A DNA stretch of 64,000 nt from Coxiellaceae bacterium (GCA_029212885.1 JARGPC010000010.1:1-64000), one strand, 5' to 3'; positions 35,701 through 45,003 are shown, counted from the first letter of the stretch. Notes: generated from the sequence alone by a model not told the origin. Numbers and translations are program-made.

Positions 35701-38117
35701 GGTTAATCGGTAAAGATATTGATAATGAAATAATATTTAGTTTGCTGCCATTTGTGGATCATACTGAAATAGATTCGGCATTTGTTATCAAGCTTGTCGA
35801 GTTATGTCCGGAAGCTGAGCAGATAAATATGCTATCAAAGTTACTGGCTGGTGGCGTTGATGTTAATGTGAGTAATGGTGAAGGGAATCGAACTCTTTTG
35901 TGGCGATCACTTGGTGTAATGTCGAAAGAATTTATTGTGGCCTTATTAAATCATGGGGCGCTTGTTTCACATAAAGACTTGATGATTGCAATATCTGATG
36001 GTGTAGATGATGATATTATGCGTTTATTGTTAGGGCGAGCAGAGTTAACGCTTATTATGCCGCATTTTGTATATGCGTTTTGTCAAAATACTGAAAAAAA
36101 TAATTCGTTTTATAGTCTAGATACTATTTTAGCTAAGGGCTATGAGCTTAATAAGCGCGACATTACTGGTCATAGTCTATTGGATTTTTATATCGGGGGG
36201 GGTGCGGATGAGACGGTTATTGGTGAGCTTATTAGCAGGGGTGCTGATGTGTCAAAGGATGCGCTGTTGGTGGCGTGTGACGATTATAATGAAAGCAATA
36301 AAGAAGTTCTAGTTATGCTTTTAGATGCGGCGTCTGAAGATAAAATAACAGTAAAGCTTATTCTTGATATGTTGTTTGAACTACCATCGCCGGACAACTT
36401 GTCACTGTTAGATCGGCTATTAGCTAAAGGTCTTGATATGAATAAATTAAGCAGGCACGAGAAGCCTCTTTTATATTATTTGATTTTTCGAAATCATCCG
36501 CATGAAATAATAAAGCAGCTATCGGAACGCGTTGAAATAATTGAGCAGCTATTAGAGCGTGGAATGTTGGTAACTGCTGAAACTCTATCGAGTGCACTGA
36601 ATAGTTACGTAATGCAGCGCGATCACACGGCTATTTTGAGATTATTGGTTTCTAGAATAGAAGCTGATCAACTGACAGCTGAGTTGTTGGTTGAAATTCT
36701 CGGCTGGCTACCGCTTGCTGAAATGGAGCGGCGGATGTCAGCATTTATAAATGAAGGTTTGGATATAAATACTTTACCGGGAACTTGTTCTGTAATACGC
36801 ATGGCATTGCGATTGCGGGCGTCATTTGACAGTATTAAGTTGCTTCTTTGTCATGGTGCTGAAGTTAATCCAGATGATGTCGCTTATGCTGCGGAATTTG
36901 TTTGGCATAGAGCGTTTAAACCGGGAGTCGATGTGTTTTTGCTAAACAAAGTAGATTCTGAGAAGTTTACTTTTGATCACATTGCCACTATTGTTATGTT
37001 TACTTCTCAGCTTTCTGTGCAAAGTCAGCTGCTGAGTCTAGGTGTTGCTAAGCCAAAACTTGGCGAGTTATTCACACTTTTTATAAAAAAGCTCACTGTA
37101 CGGCCTGATCTTGAGTGTAATATATTATCAGCTTTAAGGGTTGTCATTAAAAACAGTCCAGATGTTCTAGGTGGTGATATACCCAGAGATGCGGGCGAAC
37201 ATCTGCCGGTATTAAGGTATGCTATAAAAAATGATTTAGATGCATTGACTGATTTATTGTTGGATGAAGGTGCCGACCCTAATACTCCAGATCAATTCGG
37301 TAATACAGCTTTTACCGATGCTATCTTTGTTGGTAATCGTGATCTTACAAGCAGATTGATTGAAATAACCGATCCTGCTTTGTTGTCTGATGAAAATCAG
37401 ATGGGTGTTTCGCTGTTGATGCTGTTATTAAAGAATGCAGACTGGGGGGGTATTGCTATGCAGGCAGTAACATGCTGCGCTATAGAGCAATTGTCTGTGA
37501 GTCATTTTTCGGCAATAGTTCTGGCATCGCCATTGAAGCATGCTGTCGATGTTTTATCTGCACGTCTTGCTGATTATTTGCTTGCGAATAAACTTCATTC
37601 ACCAACATTACTTGAAGACTTACGATCAATTGAGGGTGTGCTGGTAAAAGGCTTTGGCGACAATGTTCAATTACTATTTCTTGATAAGCTGGCAAGTAGT
37701 GGGGGGGTGGTGCCAAGAGATGCGCAGCTTTTTATGGCTGAAAAATGTGACATCACGCGGGTATCTGTTGATCGCCTTATCATGCTATCTGACTCTTCTC
37801 TCCATAAAGAAACGATTACGGTATTAACGAAACGTGTTGTTTTGTCGTTAACAAAAAAGCATGGTGACAATACAGCTGATTTAGTGGTGGAATTGAAAAA
37901 AATTGTGACGTCTCTGAGTGATGTGCTGCCTCTCAATAGGCGGTTGGACTTGACACAGCGAATAGCTAGTTTGCAAGGCGGTGCTAAACCACTTATTGAT
38001 CGTGATTGCATTCCAGTGTCGAGGTTGGTTAACCAAAGTGTTCTGTCTAAGGCTAAACCGGATGACTTTGTTGGAGTTGAAGAGGCTAAAGCAGGTAGCT
38101 CTTCGCCTCGCTTGTAA
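32793..38117 (+). CDS. Very large ankyrin-repeat protein
   Basis: This is a 1774-residue protein without a signal peptide or membrane segment. A short ankyrin block lies near the N-terminus (about 30-85: ALYRAAELNQLGVVKLLLAQG). A unique region of about 650 residues follows, with no family recognised. From about 770 to 1550 there are many spaced, degenerate ankyrin-like units, such as DSLLMTAIKQASQLTAVEALI, LLAGGVDVNVSNGEGNRTLL and LLLDEGADPNTPDQFGNTAF. The final 150 residues are helical. Large ankyrin proteins of this type are common among effectors of intracellular gammaproteobacteria; secretion is inferred only. Codon use resembles the other orphan genes. It converges on the membrane protein at 38241. 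Confidence 0.8.
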   Translation: MSREKKGAAAGVGSGISIADINHCDKDHPSALYRAAELNQLGVVKLLLAQGASQSIDVDAEHCALTVAIKYGHEAIAAELLANQSYLHTIMSLPLQQGPSKKNLALRRVEYILHCLLKVDYIPERQDAAEFEARDDATGEPFAFHLAKDVNNKVMAYCPNGRCYNLSLALKHANLRYFYLDESEQSKAIIARCEKKIGAINVRSASLIMSRVQSDMKHLMYAVEIFSIKKYTLVGGYEEVNSLLRDMPVYNTLTKVEDMFVQCMLAISGVNKNINFTEMDSRSKLTRHEGELPLDVISRMKTANQIVSRTGLLSFSENEVFGRLVNKTIIQDANQCQASIAQISTYSEEQEVLFPPAHLKINAYEGATNKKNHVFFASIVHGVATEYVEEYFIELALNDAYAILCCPYVDLTDPRFGIPRHNHALAHHVRACIMVDPVINYFKQHAAAEEFKRFCDHLMPDDIVMMKIMMIFSKTGRQSEASPTPSEIKTYMKYQQASAENFSRFLREEMSASEETVTFYAEIMLHMGNPNYPALVTGTEQQKRHKLYINHITALSHKMDLPRVYGRSQYDRAMSGYNGSPTHDDKDCYFISPSEKQKRALARLENISMAMLAATGDNLCFSGHGVDDFSYNEEQFILCNTKIDSCWQHCQSAYMGVLQKDDENQLLTKEFKQAIDANQIDQVIFFMFRVQPEGRSKFEAKFGVPPLLALAQSEHDYSMVLRSYCKLMRIDSKQALSLFGISLARHNAGLAMFFSDFIAAADVKEASVYLLTDNFDQAIFNKLLPRVVNINDAEHGDSLLMTAIKQASQLTAVEALIDSGAKPSMQDILLAIDKELDQVIIELLLEGVDLRLIPADFKLRLLTPELPIFVIEAVNRRLGCGYDVISLMREVLSAPFSEKHIQTAVTTLKHHSLQSDEILGVLREYPEVLTHHFFCRRTFMYCAVTQGLPIDLLLKLCEAGAWCDVWLLSRLIGKDIDNEIIFSLLPFVDHTEIDSAFVIKLVELCPEAEQINMLSKLLAGGVDVNVSNGEGNRTLLWRSLGVMSKEFIVALLNHGALVSHKDLMIAISDGVDDDIMRLLLGRAELTLIMPHFVYAFCQNTEKNNSFYSLDTILAKGYELNKRDITGHSLLDFYIGGGADETVIGELISRGADVSKDALLVACDDYNESNKEVLVMLLDAASEDKITVKLILDMLFELPSPDNLSLLDRLLAKGLDMNKLSRHEKPLLYYLIFRNHPHEIIKQLSERVEIIEQLLERGMLVTAETLSSALNSYVMQRDHTAILRLLVSRIEADQLTAELLVEILGWLPLAEMERRMSAFINEGLDINTLPGTCSVIRMALRLRASFDSIKLLLCHGAEVNPDDVAYAAEFVWHRAFKPGVDVFLLNKVDSEKFTFDHIATIVMFTSQLSVQSQLLSLGVAKPKLGELFTLFIKKLTVRPDLECNILSALRVVIKNSPDVLGGDIPRDAGEHLPVLRYAIKNDLDALTDLLLDEGADPNTPDQFGNTAFTDAIFVGNRDLTSRLIEITDPALLSDENQMGVSLLMLLLKNADWGGIAMQAVTCCAIEQLSVSHFSAIVLASPLKHAVDVLSARLADYLLANKLHSPTLLEDLRSIEGVLVKGFGDNVQLLFLDKLASSGGVVPRDAQLFMAEKCDITRVSVDRLIMLSDSSLHKETITVLTKRVVLSLTKKHGDNTADLVVELKKIVTSLSDVLPLNRRLDLTQRIASLQGGAKPLIDRDCIPVSRLVNQSVLSKAKPDDFVGVEEAKAGSSSPRL

Positions 38118-38240
38118 GCTAATGCATGGTAGGGCTCAGCTGCATCATCTTTTGCCTTTATGGCCACTTGAATGTGGTCAGATGCTGTAGCAGCTGCAGC
38201 TGTCGCCCAAATGGATCCAGTCATTTTGGATCCCAGTCAG

Positions 38241-39341
38241 TTATGTGTATCGACTACCTGTTAGTAGAGATTGACGTTTAGAGTCGTCGTCGCCGCCGAA
38301 TATGTCATACGGATCATTTGCCAATGCTTCTTTTCGTGCTTGCTCAGCATTGTAAGCGTTACAGCAAGCATTCATCTTTGTAACGGCTGTATAACCGACC
38401 CAAGCAACCGCTGTTGATGCGGCTATTAAGCCGATCTGCGCTGAGGTGCTGAGCATTAATGAGCTAACCACTTCAGCGGCTTTCATGTCATCTTTACCGC
38501 GTAAGTATCCGGCTAAATTACCAAATACCCACTCCGAAGCGTAGTTCGTAGCATATACCGTTGCTGCTAATTTACCTGATGTACCTAGGGCATTAGTGAT
38601 TTTTGCTGCTGGCATTAAGGTGGTCATGGCTAATGCCATTGGTACCACTGCTGTTAAAGCGTAAAACATATTCGGTGATATTACTTCACCTAAGCCTTGT
38701 AGCAGCTTGGGATTAAATAACTCAATCATCTTAACGATAATAAATGGACCGAATTTCGCATTGGCAGTGGCTGATGCGAAAAATGCTGCCGGTGTAATAT
38801 CAACATTTTGTTCTTTATGAAAAGCTAAATCGGTGAGGTCATTTGACATCGCTAAGATAGGTAATACCGCAATCGGTGCTAGTGAGAAGATCTTTTCTAG
38901 CTGGGTGACGGTATTTTGGTTAGGATTGCTCGAGCTGTTTTGCACGATCCACGGGATCAATGATAGCAATAGGCTAAAACCAACCGCACCAAAACTACGG
39001 ACCACACGGTAGCGAGCCAGTTGGTTATCATTTAATTCACCAGGTTTAACATAGCGTTGCACCGATGGAGTGTCGTGTGTAGGCAGTACGTCAGCTGTTT
39101 CAGGTGGGCTATAGCGGTTATATACAGCTGCAGCGGCGTACGATAATAAAATCGGTGCGACTGCATTCATGCCGATTTTAACGGCTAAGCTGGTCCACGT
39201 GCCTTTATTTTCAATAATGCTGTTGCCTTGAAAATCGAAAATATCAAAATACAAAAAGCGGCTCAGTGGTAACATGCCTAGCATGGCCATACCAGCGCGT
39301 GAATGAATACTATCAGTAGTTAATTTTTTATCAGATCTCAT
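38241..39341 (-). CDS. Polytopic membrane protein of unknown function
   Basis: This protein has about 366 residues from the third of three consecutive ATGs, which has the best spacing from GGGAG; the frame could begin 10 residues earlier. Several hydrophobic segments occur, roughly at 50-70, 115-135, 155-172, 225-245 and 300-325 of this version. The tail is hydrophilic and contains DPYDIFGGDDDSKRQSLL. The segment around AKFGPFIIVKMIELFNPKLL is partly duplicated as a pseudogene fragment just upstream (39501-39637), so the gene belongs to a small local family. No known transporter motif was recognised. A host-membrane-directed effector is possible but unproven. Confidence 0.65.
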   Translation of the reverse strand: MRSDKKLTTDSIHSRAGMAMLGMLPLSRFLYFDIFDFQGNSIIENKGTWTSLAVKIGMNAVAPILLSYAAAAVYNRYSPPETADVLPTHDTPSVQRYVKPGELNDNQLARYRVVRSFGAVGFSLLLSLIPWIVQNSSSNPNQNTVTQLEKIFSLAPIAVLPILAMSNDLTDLAFHKEQNVDITPAAFFASATANAKFGPFIIVKMIELFNPKLLQGLGEVISPNMFYALTAVVPMALAMTTLMPAAKITNALGTSGKLAATVYATNYASEWVFGNLAGYLRGKDDMKAAEVVSSLMLSTSAQIGLIAASTAVAWVGYTAVTKMNACCNAYNAEQARKEALANDPYDIFGGDDDSKRQSLLTGSRYT

Positions 39342-39500
39342 CATCATTTCTCCCACAAAATTGATGATCAAGACTATGCGCTTAAATATTTGGTATTTCT
39401 ATATGCCGGGATGTTAATTAATTTTATGTTAAGTATTTTTAAAGCTTCGTCACGCTAAAATACGTGCCGAAGTGTTGTTTTCGTTTTGTATGGTGTTTAC

Positions 39501-39637
39501 ATGCTTGCTTTGGCTACTGAGATGCTTTTGGCTCCCATCACTTCGCCAAGTTGTTCTAATAGGTTCGGATTAAACAGATCAAACATGCGGATAATTAAGA
39601 CTGGTCCAATTTTAGAGTTTAATGAGAGTGCTAATAG
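39501..39637 (-). pseudogene. Fragment of a paralogue of the adjacent membrane protein
   Basis: Read on the minus strand, this stretch encodes about 45 residues including SKIGPVLIIRMFDLFNPNLL and LGEV. These align with AKFGPFIIVKMIELFNPKLL and LGEV of the neighbouring gene. An in-frame TAA lies just upstream of the match and similarity fades after LGEV, so only a piece of a second copy remains. Confidence 0.75.
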
Positions 39638-39800
39638 TTATGATTGATTAAATCGAATATTGCAAAATTGCTTTGCTTGAAAAGCTTAGCCAGCCTGAAG
39701 AAAGAATGTGGTATGCAAATCAGGCCATTAAAAATGTGTAGTCTAGAAGTGTTTTGGTAGTGCAGATTGAGGCACTGGCGGAGTTAAAAAAGAAATAAGT
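39638..39800. other. Non-coding interval downstream of mltD
   Basis: No intact gene is present. On the plus strand a short stretch ending in a TAG near 39741 reads EERMWYANQAIKNV, which looks coding-like but has an in-frame stop shortly upstream; it may be a remnant of another lost gene. Confidence 0.3.
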
Positions 39801-41306
39801 TTATACATGCTTATGACGATGCGGTTTGATCGGTATTGTTAAGTTTTGGCCAATACGAATAGTGTTGGTTTTAAGGTGGTTAGTTTTACGCAGCGCTTTT
39901 GAGCTGGTGTGATATTTAACAGCAATACGGCTTAAACTGTCACCGTTTTTGACTTTGTAATGTTTGTAACGCACATGTGGATCGCTGCGGTGCGGTAACC
40001 AAATCACCAGTTTATCGTTTTTATGCAATTTCGAGTGGTAACTTAAGCCATTCCAAAACTCAAGTTCGCTAACCGTAACACCGTAACGTGAAGCAATGGT
40101 CCACAAGCTATCACTGGTCTTAACGTGATGCACTTTGCGGCGTGGTCCGGGCAATTGATCTTCGGCAATCGCACCGTGTTGCAGGTCGATATCGAGTTGA
40201 TCGAATTTTCCGCTCATGGTGAGTGGTACCAATAAGCTTTGCTTTATTCGAATACGATTAGATGACAAGTTATTGACTTGGCGCAGTGTGGCAGTTTGGG
40301 TGTGATAATGCAGAGCGATTTCACTCAGTGTTTCGCCACTTAAAACTGTGTGGTGCTGCCAGGTTACGCGATCTGAATCTGCAATATCACTGAGGCCTTG
40401 TTTAAACGCCAATAATTTATCGCGTGGCAATAATAGCGTATAGGGTTCATCAGGCAGTGTTGCCCAACGACGAAAGCCGGGGTTTAATTCACGCAATACT
40501 TGCTTATCAACGCCGGCTAGCTTGGCGGCTTGCGCAATACCAATTTGTGATTGCATGTCGACTTCGGAAAAGTAAGCATGATTCGGAATGGCAGATACGG
40601 GGATATTGTAGTGGCCGGGTGTTGATAGAATAGCGCTAAGTGCTAATAGCTTTGGCACGTAGTCGCGGGTTTCATGCGGTAAAGGCAGTGACCAAAAATC
40701 AGTGGAGCGGTGATGTTTTTTATTAAAGCGCAAAGCGCGTTGCACCGTACCTTCACCGGAATCATACGCTGCAATCGCCAGCAGCCAGTCGTTATTGAAA
40801 AAGTTATGTAAATATTCGAGATAATCCAGCGCTGCTTTAGTCGAAGCAACAATATCGCGACGGCCGTCATACCACCAATTAATGCTTAAGCCAAAACCGG
40901 AAGCCGTGCCAGGCATCATCTGCCATAACCCGGTCGCCCCTTTGCGCGAATATACAAATGGATTAAAGCCGCTTTCTACCATGGGTATTAAAGCAATCTC
41001 CGCCGGCATGTGACGCAAACGTGTTTGTTGATAAATATAAAATAAGTAAGGCCCAGCACTATCGACCAACTCATTAATATAGTAATGGTTGTGCTTAAAC
41101 CAACGGATGTCGGTGCTTAATGCCGAAGGGTATTGCGCTGGTAATAAGACAAAGTGCGATTTCATCGCCAGCCACAAGTTTTTGGGTGGCTTGGGGTGAA
41201 ACGAAAACAAATGAAACGCGAAGACGCTGCTGGTAATAGTAATGCACACCAGTGCCATCAGCGTGGTGATTCCTTGTTTAATTGTTTTGCTTATTTTCAA
41301 TAACAT
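39801..41306 (-). CDS. mltD: MltD-type membrane-bound lytic transglycosylase
   Basis: This protein has about 501 residues from ATG 41306; a TTG at 41342 would add 12. An N-terminal hydrophobic segment (about 10-30) is followed by the SLT family-1 domain, with catalytic Glu111 in PMVESGFNPFVYS and GATGLWQMMPGTASGFGL, then AIAAYDSGEGTVQRA. Three C-terminal LysM domains have openings such as HTVLSGETLSEIALHYH, HHVKTSDSLWTIASRYG and YKVKNGDSLSRIAVKYH. It cleaves peptidoglycan glycan strands. No lipobox is visible, unlike E. coli MltD. In E. coli the order mltD-gloB-yafS-rnhA-dnaQ is conserved; here an orphan gene separates mltD from gloB. Confidence 0.9.
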   Translation of the reverse strand: MLLKISKTIKQGITTLMALVCITITSSVFAFHLFSFHPKPPKNLWLAMKSHFVLLPAQYPSALSTDIRWFKHNHYYINELVDSAGPYLFYIYQQTRLRHMPAEIALIPMVESGFNPFVYSRKGATGLWQMMPGTASGFGLSINWWYDGRRDIVASTKAALDYLEYLHNFFNNDWLLAIAAYDSGEGTVQRALRFNKKHHRSTDFWSLPLPHETRDYVPKLLALSAILSTPGHYNIPVSAIPNHAYFSEVDMQSQIGIAQAAKLAGVDKQVLRELNPGFRRWATLPDEPYTLLLPRDKLLAFKQGLSDIADSDRVTWQHHTVLSGETLSEIALHYHTQTATLRQVNNLSSNRIRIKQSLLVPLTMSGKFDQLDIDLQHGAIAEDQLPGPRRKVHHVKTSDSLWTIASRYGVTVSELEFWNGLSYHSKLHKNDKLVIWLPHRSDPHVRYKHYKVKNGDSLSRIAVKYHTSSKALRKTNHLKTNTIRIGQNLTIPIKPHRHKHV

Positions 41307-41558
41307 GGGCGGCAGTCTAGAGGGTTTTTTCGGGCGCTGCAAGCGCCGATTGCCCCCTCAGTCGCTAATCTTGGCGGGTGCTAAACCGGTTTTCTTTTCG
41401 CTGATATTTGTTTTATATGCCTGATTATAAATAGTTATTCATTTAATGCTGCCTTAATCTATTGATTTAAGAATTGCTTAATAAAACAGCAGTAACATCG
41501 CCCCTGAGAATGAAATATGAAATGAGAACAGTGACATTGAGTTACGACGGGGTGAGAG

Positions 41559-43472
41559 ATGCCAAATATATTTACTGAAGCTGGTTTAGCACAAGCCAGA
41601 AATTTTTTAAATGACTGTGTTGGGTTGATGAATCGTTATGCCTCAGCTGAGCCAGTAGAGAGTTTTGATCAACGCATGGCGCGTATTACTAATCTTAAAA
41701 CTCAAACTCGTGCAGCAGCAGCAGCAGAAGAAGAGAGAGCAGCGCCGGTGGTAGTGGGTGATGCGGATAATAAAATACATTTACCCAATGGCGCGACTTT
41801 TGATCTGCCAGCATTTGAACCAAGCATACGTATTGATATTACTGCACAGATGTGGAAAAACCCTTCGGTTAGAGTATTGGTGCAAGCCATCTATTGGATG
41901 AACCGCATTGTTAGTGATAACAGCAATGAAATTTTTGACCAAGCTTCACCACAGTTTAATGCATCACCTGAATTAATTGCCGAAGGTTTTGAATACAACT
42001 TCTTTGTTTTTAGAGGATTAATGGATGGTGGTGTTGAGAGTTTTGCTCCGTTAGTGTCCGACCAACTGTCCAGTGATTATACCGGGCTTATTATCGATTT
42101 TTTAAGCAGGATCAATGTTAGCGAGCATATTAATGCTGATGCATTTAAGGGTATTCTACCGGCTGGTGGGTTAATGAAGGTCGGCGCAGCGGTAGCCGGG
42201 TTCTTGGCTGGACGTGACTATCCTGAAGACTTAAAAAACAGTGCTATTAGTGCTATGGCGCTGAATAGAGCGGTGCTTGAACCAAGTGTTGAATTGGTGG
42301 CGCGCGCTGAACAAAGTGTTTTTTATATTGAAAATGTAAAGCAAGCACTATTGGTGTTAAAAGAAGCGGCTGGCAGATCGGTTTTAGGTGCGAATGAATC
42401 GGCTTATTTAAAAAAATATTGCCAACCTTTCGCTCAGGAGGTGTTGGGTGATAGCGCGACAATGACGCATGGCGATATTGCTAATATTCTGCGTTTGCAG
42501 CTAGCGTGGATGCGTACAGTAAGTCAAAAAAATATCGCAGGTATACATAATCAGCAATTTTTAACACAACTTACGTTGTTTCAATCGTCGATGGCTACAG
42601 GTAATCAAGTAGCGAGTTGTTTGCCTACAGAGATCTTCCCGACATTTGAAACTTTGCAGAAAGATCAAAATAAGCAAGAGCAGGAGTGGCTGGGCTTATT
42701 TAAAATGGAAGAAGAGCTGCGTGCGATGTTAGCACCGACAGCGGTTGATTTTGGGCCCAGTTTACGTGAGTCGCAAGCGGCTTTATATAACCCAGCCGAA
42801 GCTGACAGTCGCGCAAAACATATTCAACAAGTGGCGGCTGAAGTGTATGCATCATTTGCGCATAGTGCAGAAAAACATACAGGTTTATTTCGTAGTGGTA
42901 CTACCTATAAAAACGATCCGGCGAAGGGTAAGCTCGCTGACCGCGTGCGTTATGCATTTGATATTTTAGCTAAACAGCCGACCAATAAGTCAGCTTTAAT
43001 TTATGCTTATGCCGTTTTATTGGATACGCATAAAGCATTAAATCATCTGCTAGGTCGCTCAGGTCCCTATGAGGACTACGCTCACCGCAATACTTTTTCA
43101 AAATTCGGTACTAGTTTAGCTGCGGCAATTGAGAAAATGTCGCCGATTATGTTAGCCATGGATGTGAGTACGGATAGTGAATTTAGCCATAAGCTATTTG
43201 AGTTGAAGCCAGGTGTGGCTGTGCCGATTGAGCTATCAAGAGCACCAACGCCTTCTGCTGAAGTCGTAACTCCTGTCGACTTGTCTTCTACGTCAGCCTC
43301 ATCGGGGGGGTCGGATTCGGATGCTCCTTCGCCAGTGACGCCGGTGGATCGAGTTCAGACACTGTTGAAGTTAAGCATAACCAATACTGGAGGTGGTGCA
43401 TCTTCCAAACCAGCTGTTGCAGCTGTTACAGCTGATGATCTTGATGACTTTGTTCTTGTTTCGCCAACTTAA
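41559..43472 (+). CDS. Orphan protein with acidic LIR-like C-terminus
   Basis: This 637-residue protein was not recognised. It is mostly helical with no signal peptide or membrane segment. A short Ala/Glu-rich stretch lies near residues 50-62, and a Ser/Thr/Pro-rich low-complexity linker at about 565-620 precedes the end ...ADDLDDFVLVSPT. The DDFVLV end matches the acidic-F-x-x-V pattern of LC3-interacting regions, notably those of ULK-family kinases. The gene sits between mltD and gloB, overlaps the gloB stop by 4 nt in convergent orientation and has a GGGGTGAGAG ribosome site. A translocated effector is an inference from tail, composition and insertion site. Confidence 0.7.
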   Translation: MPNIFTEAGLAQARNFLNDCVGLMNRYASAEPVESFDQRMARITNLKTQTRAAAAAEEERAAPVVVGDADNKIHLPNGATFDLPAFEPSIRIDITAQMWKNPSVRVLVQAIYWMNRIVSDNSNEIFDQASPQFNASPELIAEGFEYNFFVFRGLMDGGVESFAPLVSDQLSSDYTGLIIDFLSRINVSEHINADAFKGILPAGGLMKVGAAVAGFLAGRDYPEDLKNSAISAMALNRAVLEPSVELVARAEQSVFYIENVKQALLVLKEAAGRSVLGANESAYLKKYCQPFAQEVLGDSATMTHGDIANILRLQLAWMRTVSQKNIAGIHNQQFLTQLTLFQSSMATGNQVASCLPTEIFPTFETLQKDQNKQEQEWLGLFKMEEELRAMLAPTAVDFGPSLRESQAALYNPAEADSRAKHIQQVAAEVYASFAHSAEKHTGLFRSGTTYKNDPAKGKLADRVRYAFDILAKQPTNKSALIYAYAVLLDTHKALNHLLGRSGPYEDYAHRNTFSKFGTSLAAAIEKMSPIMLAMDVSTDSEFSHKLFELKPGVAVPIELSRAPTPSAEVVTPVDLSSTSASSGGSDSDAPSPVTPVDRVQTLLKLSITNTGGGASSKPAVAAVTADDLDDFVLVSPT

Positions 43473-44239
43473 AAAGAGTCTTTCCATTGACGCACAGCGG
43501 CAAATACTTCAACTGGCGAGTTAAGTGTTTTGCCGCTGTGTTGTTCTGCTGCATGTTTTACATCAGCCTGATCACAACGCAAGAATGGATTGGTGGCTAA
43601 TTCTTCAGCAATGGTTGACGGCAAAGTTGGCATGCCGAGTTCACGTTTTTCATTACAAATCACTAGTCGCTGTTTAATCGCCTGGTTATTCGGTTCCACA
43701 GTTTCGGCAAATGCTAAATTAGCTAAGGTATATTCATGGCCGCAATATACGTGGGTGTTAGGGGTTAGCGCTGCTAAGCGTGATAGCGAGTGGTGCATTT
43801 GTTCGGGGGTGCCTTCAAATAAACGGCCACATCCAGCGGCGAATAAGGTATCACCACAAAACAAATTTTGATCATTATACAGTGCGATATGTCCGGCAGT
43901 GTGGCCAGGAATATCAAACACCTTGAGGCTCATTTCGATATCGGCTAGATAAACATCATCACCATCGCTGAGTGGCAGGTCACAATGTGGTAGTGATTCT
44001 TTAGCGGGGCCATACACTGGCGCAGGACTGTATTTGATCAACTCTTTTACACCACCAACATGATCGGGGTGGTGGTGAGTTAATAGAATCGCGGCTAGTT
44101 GACTCGTCCCTGATTCGATATAATCAATCACTGGCTTGGCATCGCCGGGATCGACGACAACAAGCGCATTATTTCCGGCGTGACCTATGGCCCAGATATA
44201 GTTATCATTGAAAGCTGGAATTGGCGTGATTTGATGCAT
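43469..44239 (-). CDS. gloB: GloB, hydroxyacylglutathione hydrolase (glyoxalase II)
   Basis: This 256-residue metallo-beta-lactamase-fold enzyme hydrolyses S-lactoylglutathione in methylglyoxal detoxification. The binuclear metal motif THHHPDH includes His55, His57, Asp59 and His60. DIPGHTAGH, FCGDTLFAAGCGR and VYCGHEYT follow in order, and the end ...FAAVRQWKDSF is family-typical. It is divergent from the yafS-like gene, as in E. coli. Confidence 0.96.
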   Translation of the reverse strand: MHQITPIPAFNDNYIWAIGHAGNNALVVVDPGDAKPVIDYIESGTSQLAAILLTHHHPDHVGGVKELIKYSPAPVYGPAKESLPHCDLPLSDGDDVYLADIEMSLKVFDIPGHTAGHIALYNDQNLFCGDTLFAAGCGRLFEGTPEQMHHSLSRLAALTPNTHVYCGHEYTLANLAFAETVEPNNQAIKQRLVICNEKRELGMPTLPSTIAEELATNPFLRCDQADVKHAAEQHSGKTLNSPVEVFAAVRQWKDSF

Positions 44240-44265
44240 GCTAGCCTCTAAGTGGATGTGTGTCT

Positions 44266-45003
44266 ATGGACAAGCAGATTATCGCAATGCAACGTTGGTA
44301 TCAAGCACCGCCGGGTGATTTGGTGTCCGCGTTGGAGCGAGAACAGTTAGCAGCGATCTTACCGAATTTTTTTGGTCAATATGCTTTGCAGATGGGTGGT
44401 CCGCCAAACTTGGCGTTATTGGAGTCATCGCCGATTAAGCAACAGTTTCATGTATTGCCCAAAGTGAAGTGCACCGATCAGTTGCATTCGATTGAAGTCG
44501 ATTTTACCGATATGCCGTTTGCACCTAATAGTGTGGACCTGGTGGTGATTGATCATTTATTGGAATTTATCGAGTCGCCGCGGCAATTATTGAGCCAGGT
44601 ATATCAATGTTTGGCGCCACACGGTCATATTGTGATTCTGGGTTTTGCCCCGTGGAGTCTATGGGGGATTCATCGTTGGGCACACCGGCGCAAGGGTATT
44701 CCATGGGCAGGTCATTTTTGGCGATCGGATAAAGTGGAATATTGGTTACGTGAGATTGGCTATGGCGCTATGGAAAAGGATTGTTTTTGTTATCAAGGAC
44801 CATTAAATTGTACACGCAGTGCACGTGTACGCACCGCTTTGGAGATGGTTGGCCAGTTTTGTTGGGCGGGTTGCGGGGGTATTTATAGCATTGTGGCGCA
44901 AAAACAAATTAATACCATGACACCGATCAAAGCCAGTTGGTGGGCTCGCAAAGAGCGTACTGAGACTGCATGTGTTGAACCTTCCGCGCGTATTAGCCGA
45001 TAA
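44266..45003 (+). CDS. yafS: YafS-like SAM-dependent methyltransferase
   Basis: This 245-residue class I methyltransferase has FTDMPFAPNSVDLVVIDHLLEF (in part) as the motif after the SAM-binding acidic residue, and GHIVILGFAPWSLWGI as the post-motif strand; this GF(N/A)PWSLWG sequence is characteristic of the YafS group between gloB and rnhA. The usual GxGxG is weak: the N-terminal half reads LQMGGPPN. The substrate is unknown. ATG 44266 is preferred to GTG 44260, a difference of two residues. A palindromic repeat follows the stop. Confidence 0.85.
   Translation: MDKQIIAMQRWYQAPPGDLVSALEREQLAAILPNFFGQYALQMGGPPNLALLESSPIKQQFHVLPKVKCTDQLHSIEVDFTDMPFAPNSVDLVVIDHLLEFIESPRQLLSQVYQCLAPHGHIVILGFAPWSLWGIHRWAHRRKGIPWAGHFWRSDKVEYWLREIGYGAMEKDCFCYQGPLNCTRSARVRTALEMVGQFCWAGCGGIYSIVAQKQINTMTPIKASWWARKERTETACVEPSARISR

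Noticed and set aside
41445..41490. CTTAAT motifs resembling a PmrA box upstream of the 41559 gene
   Set aside because: The two motifs are 24 nt apart instead of the 11-nt period of known tandem PmrA sites, in AT-rich DNA; too weak to claim.
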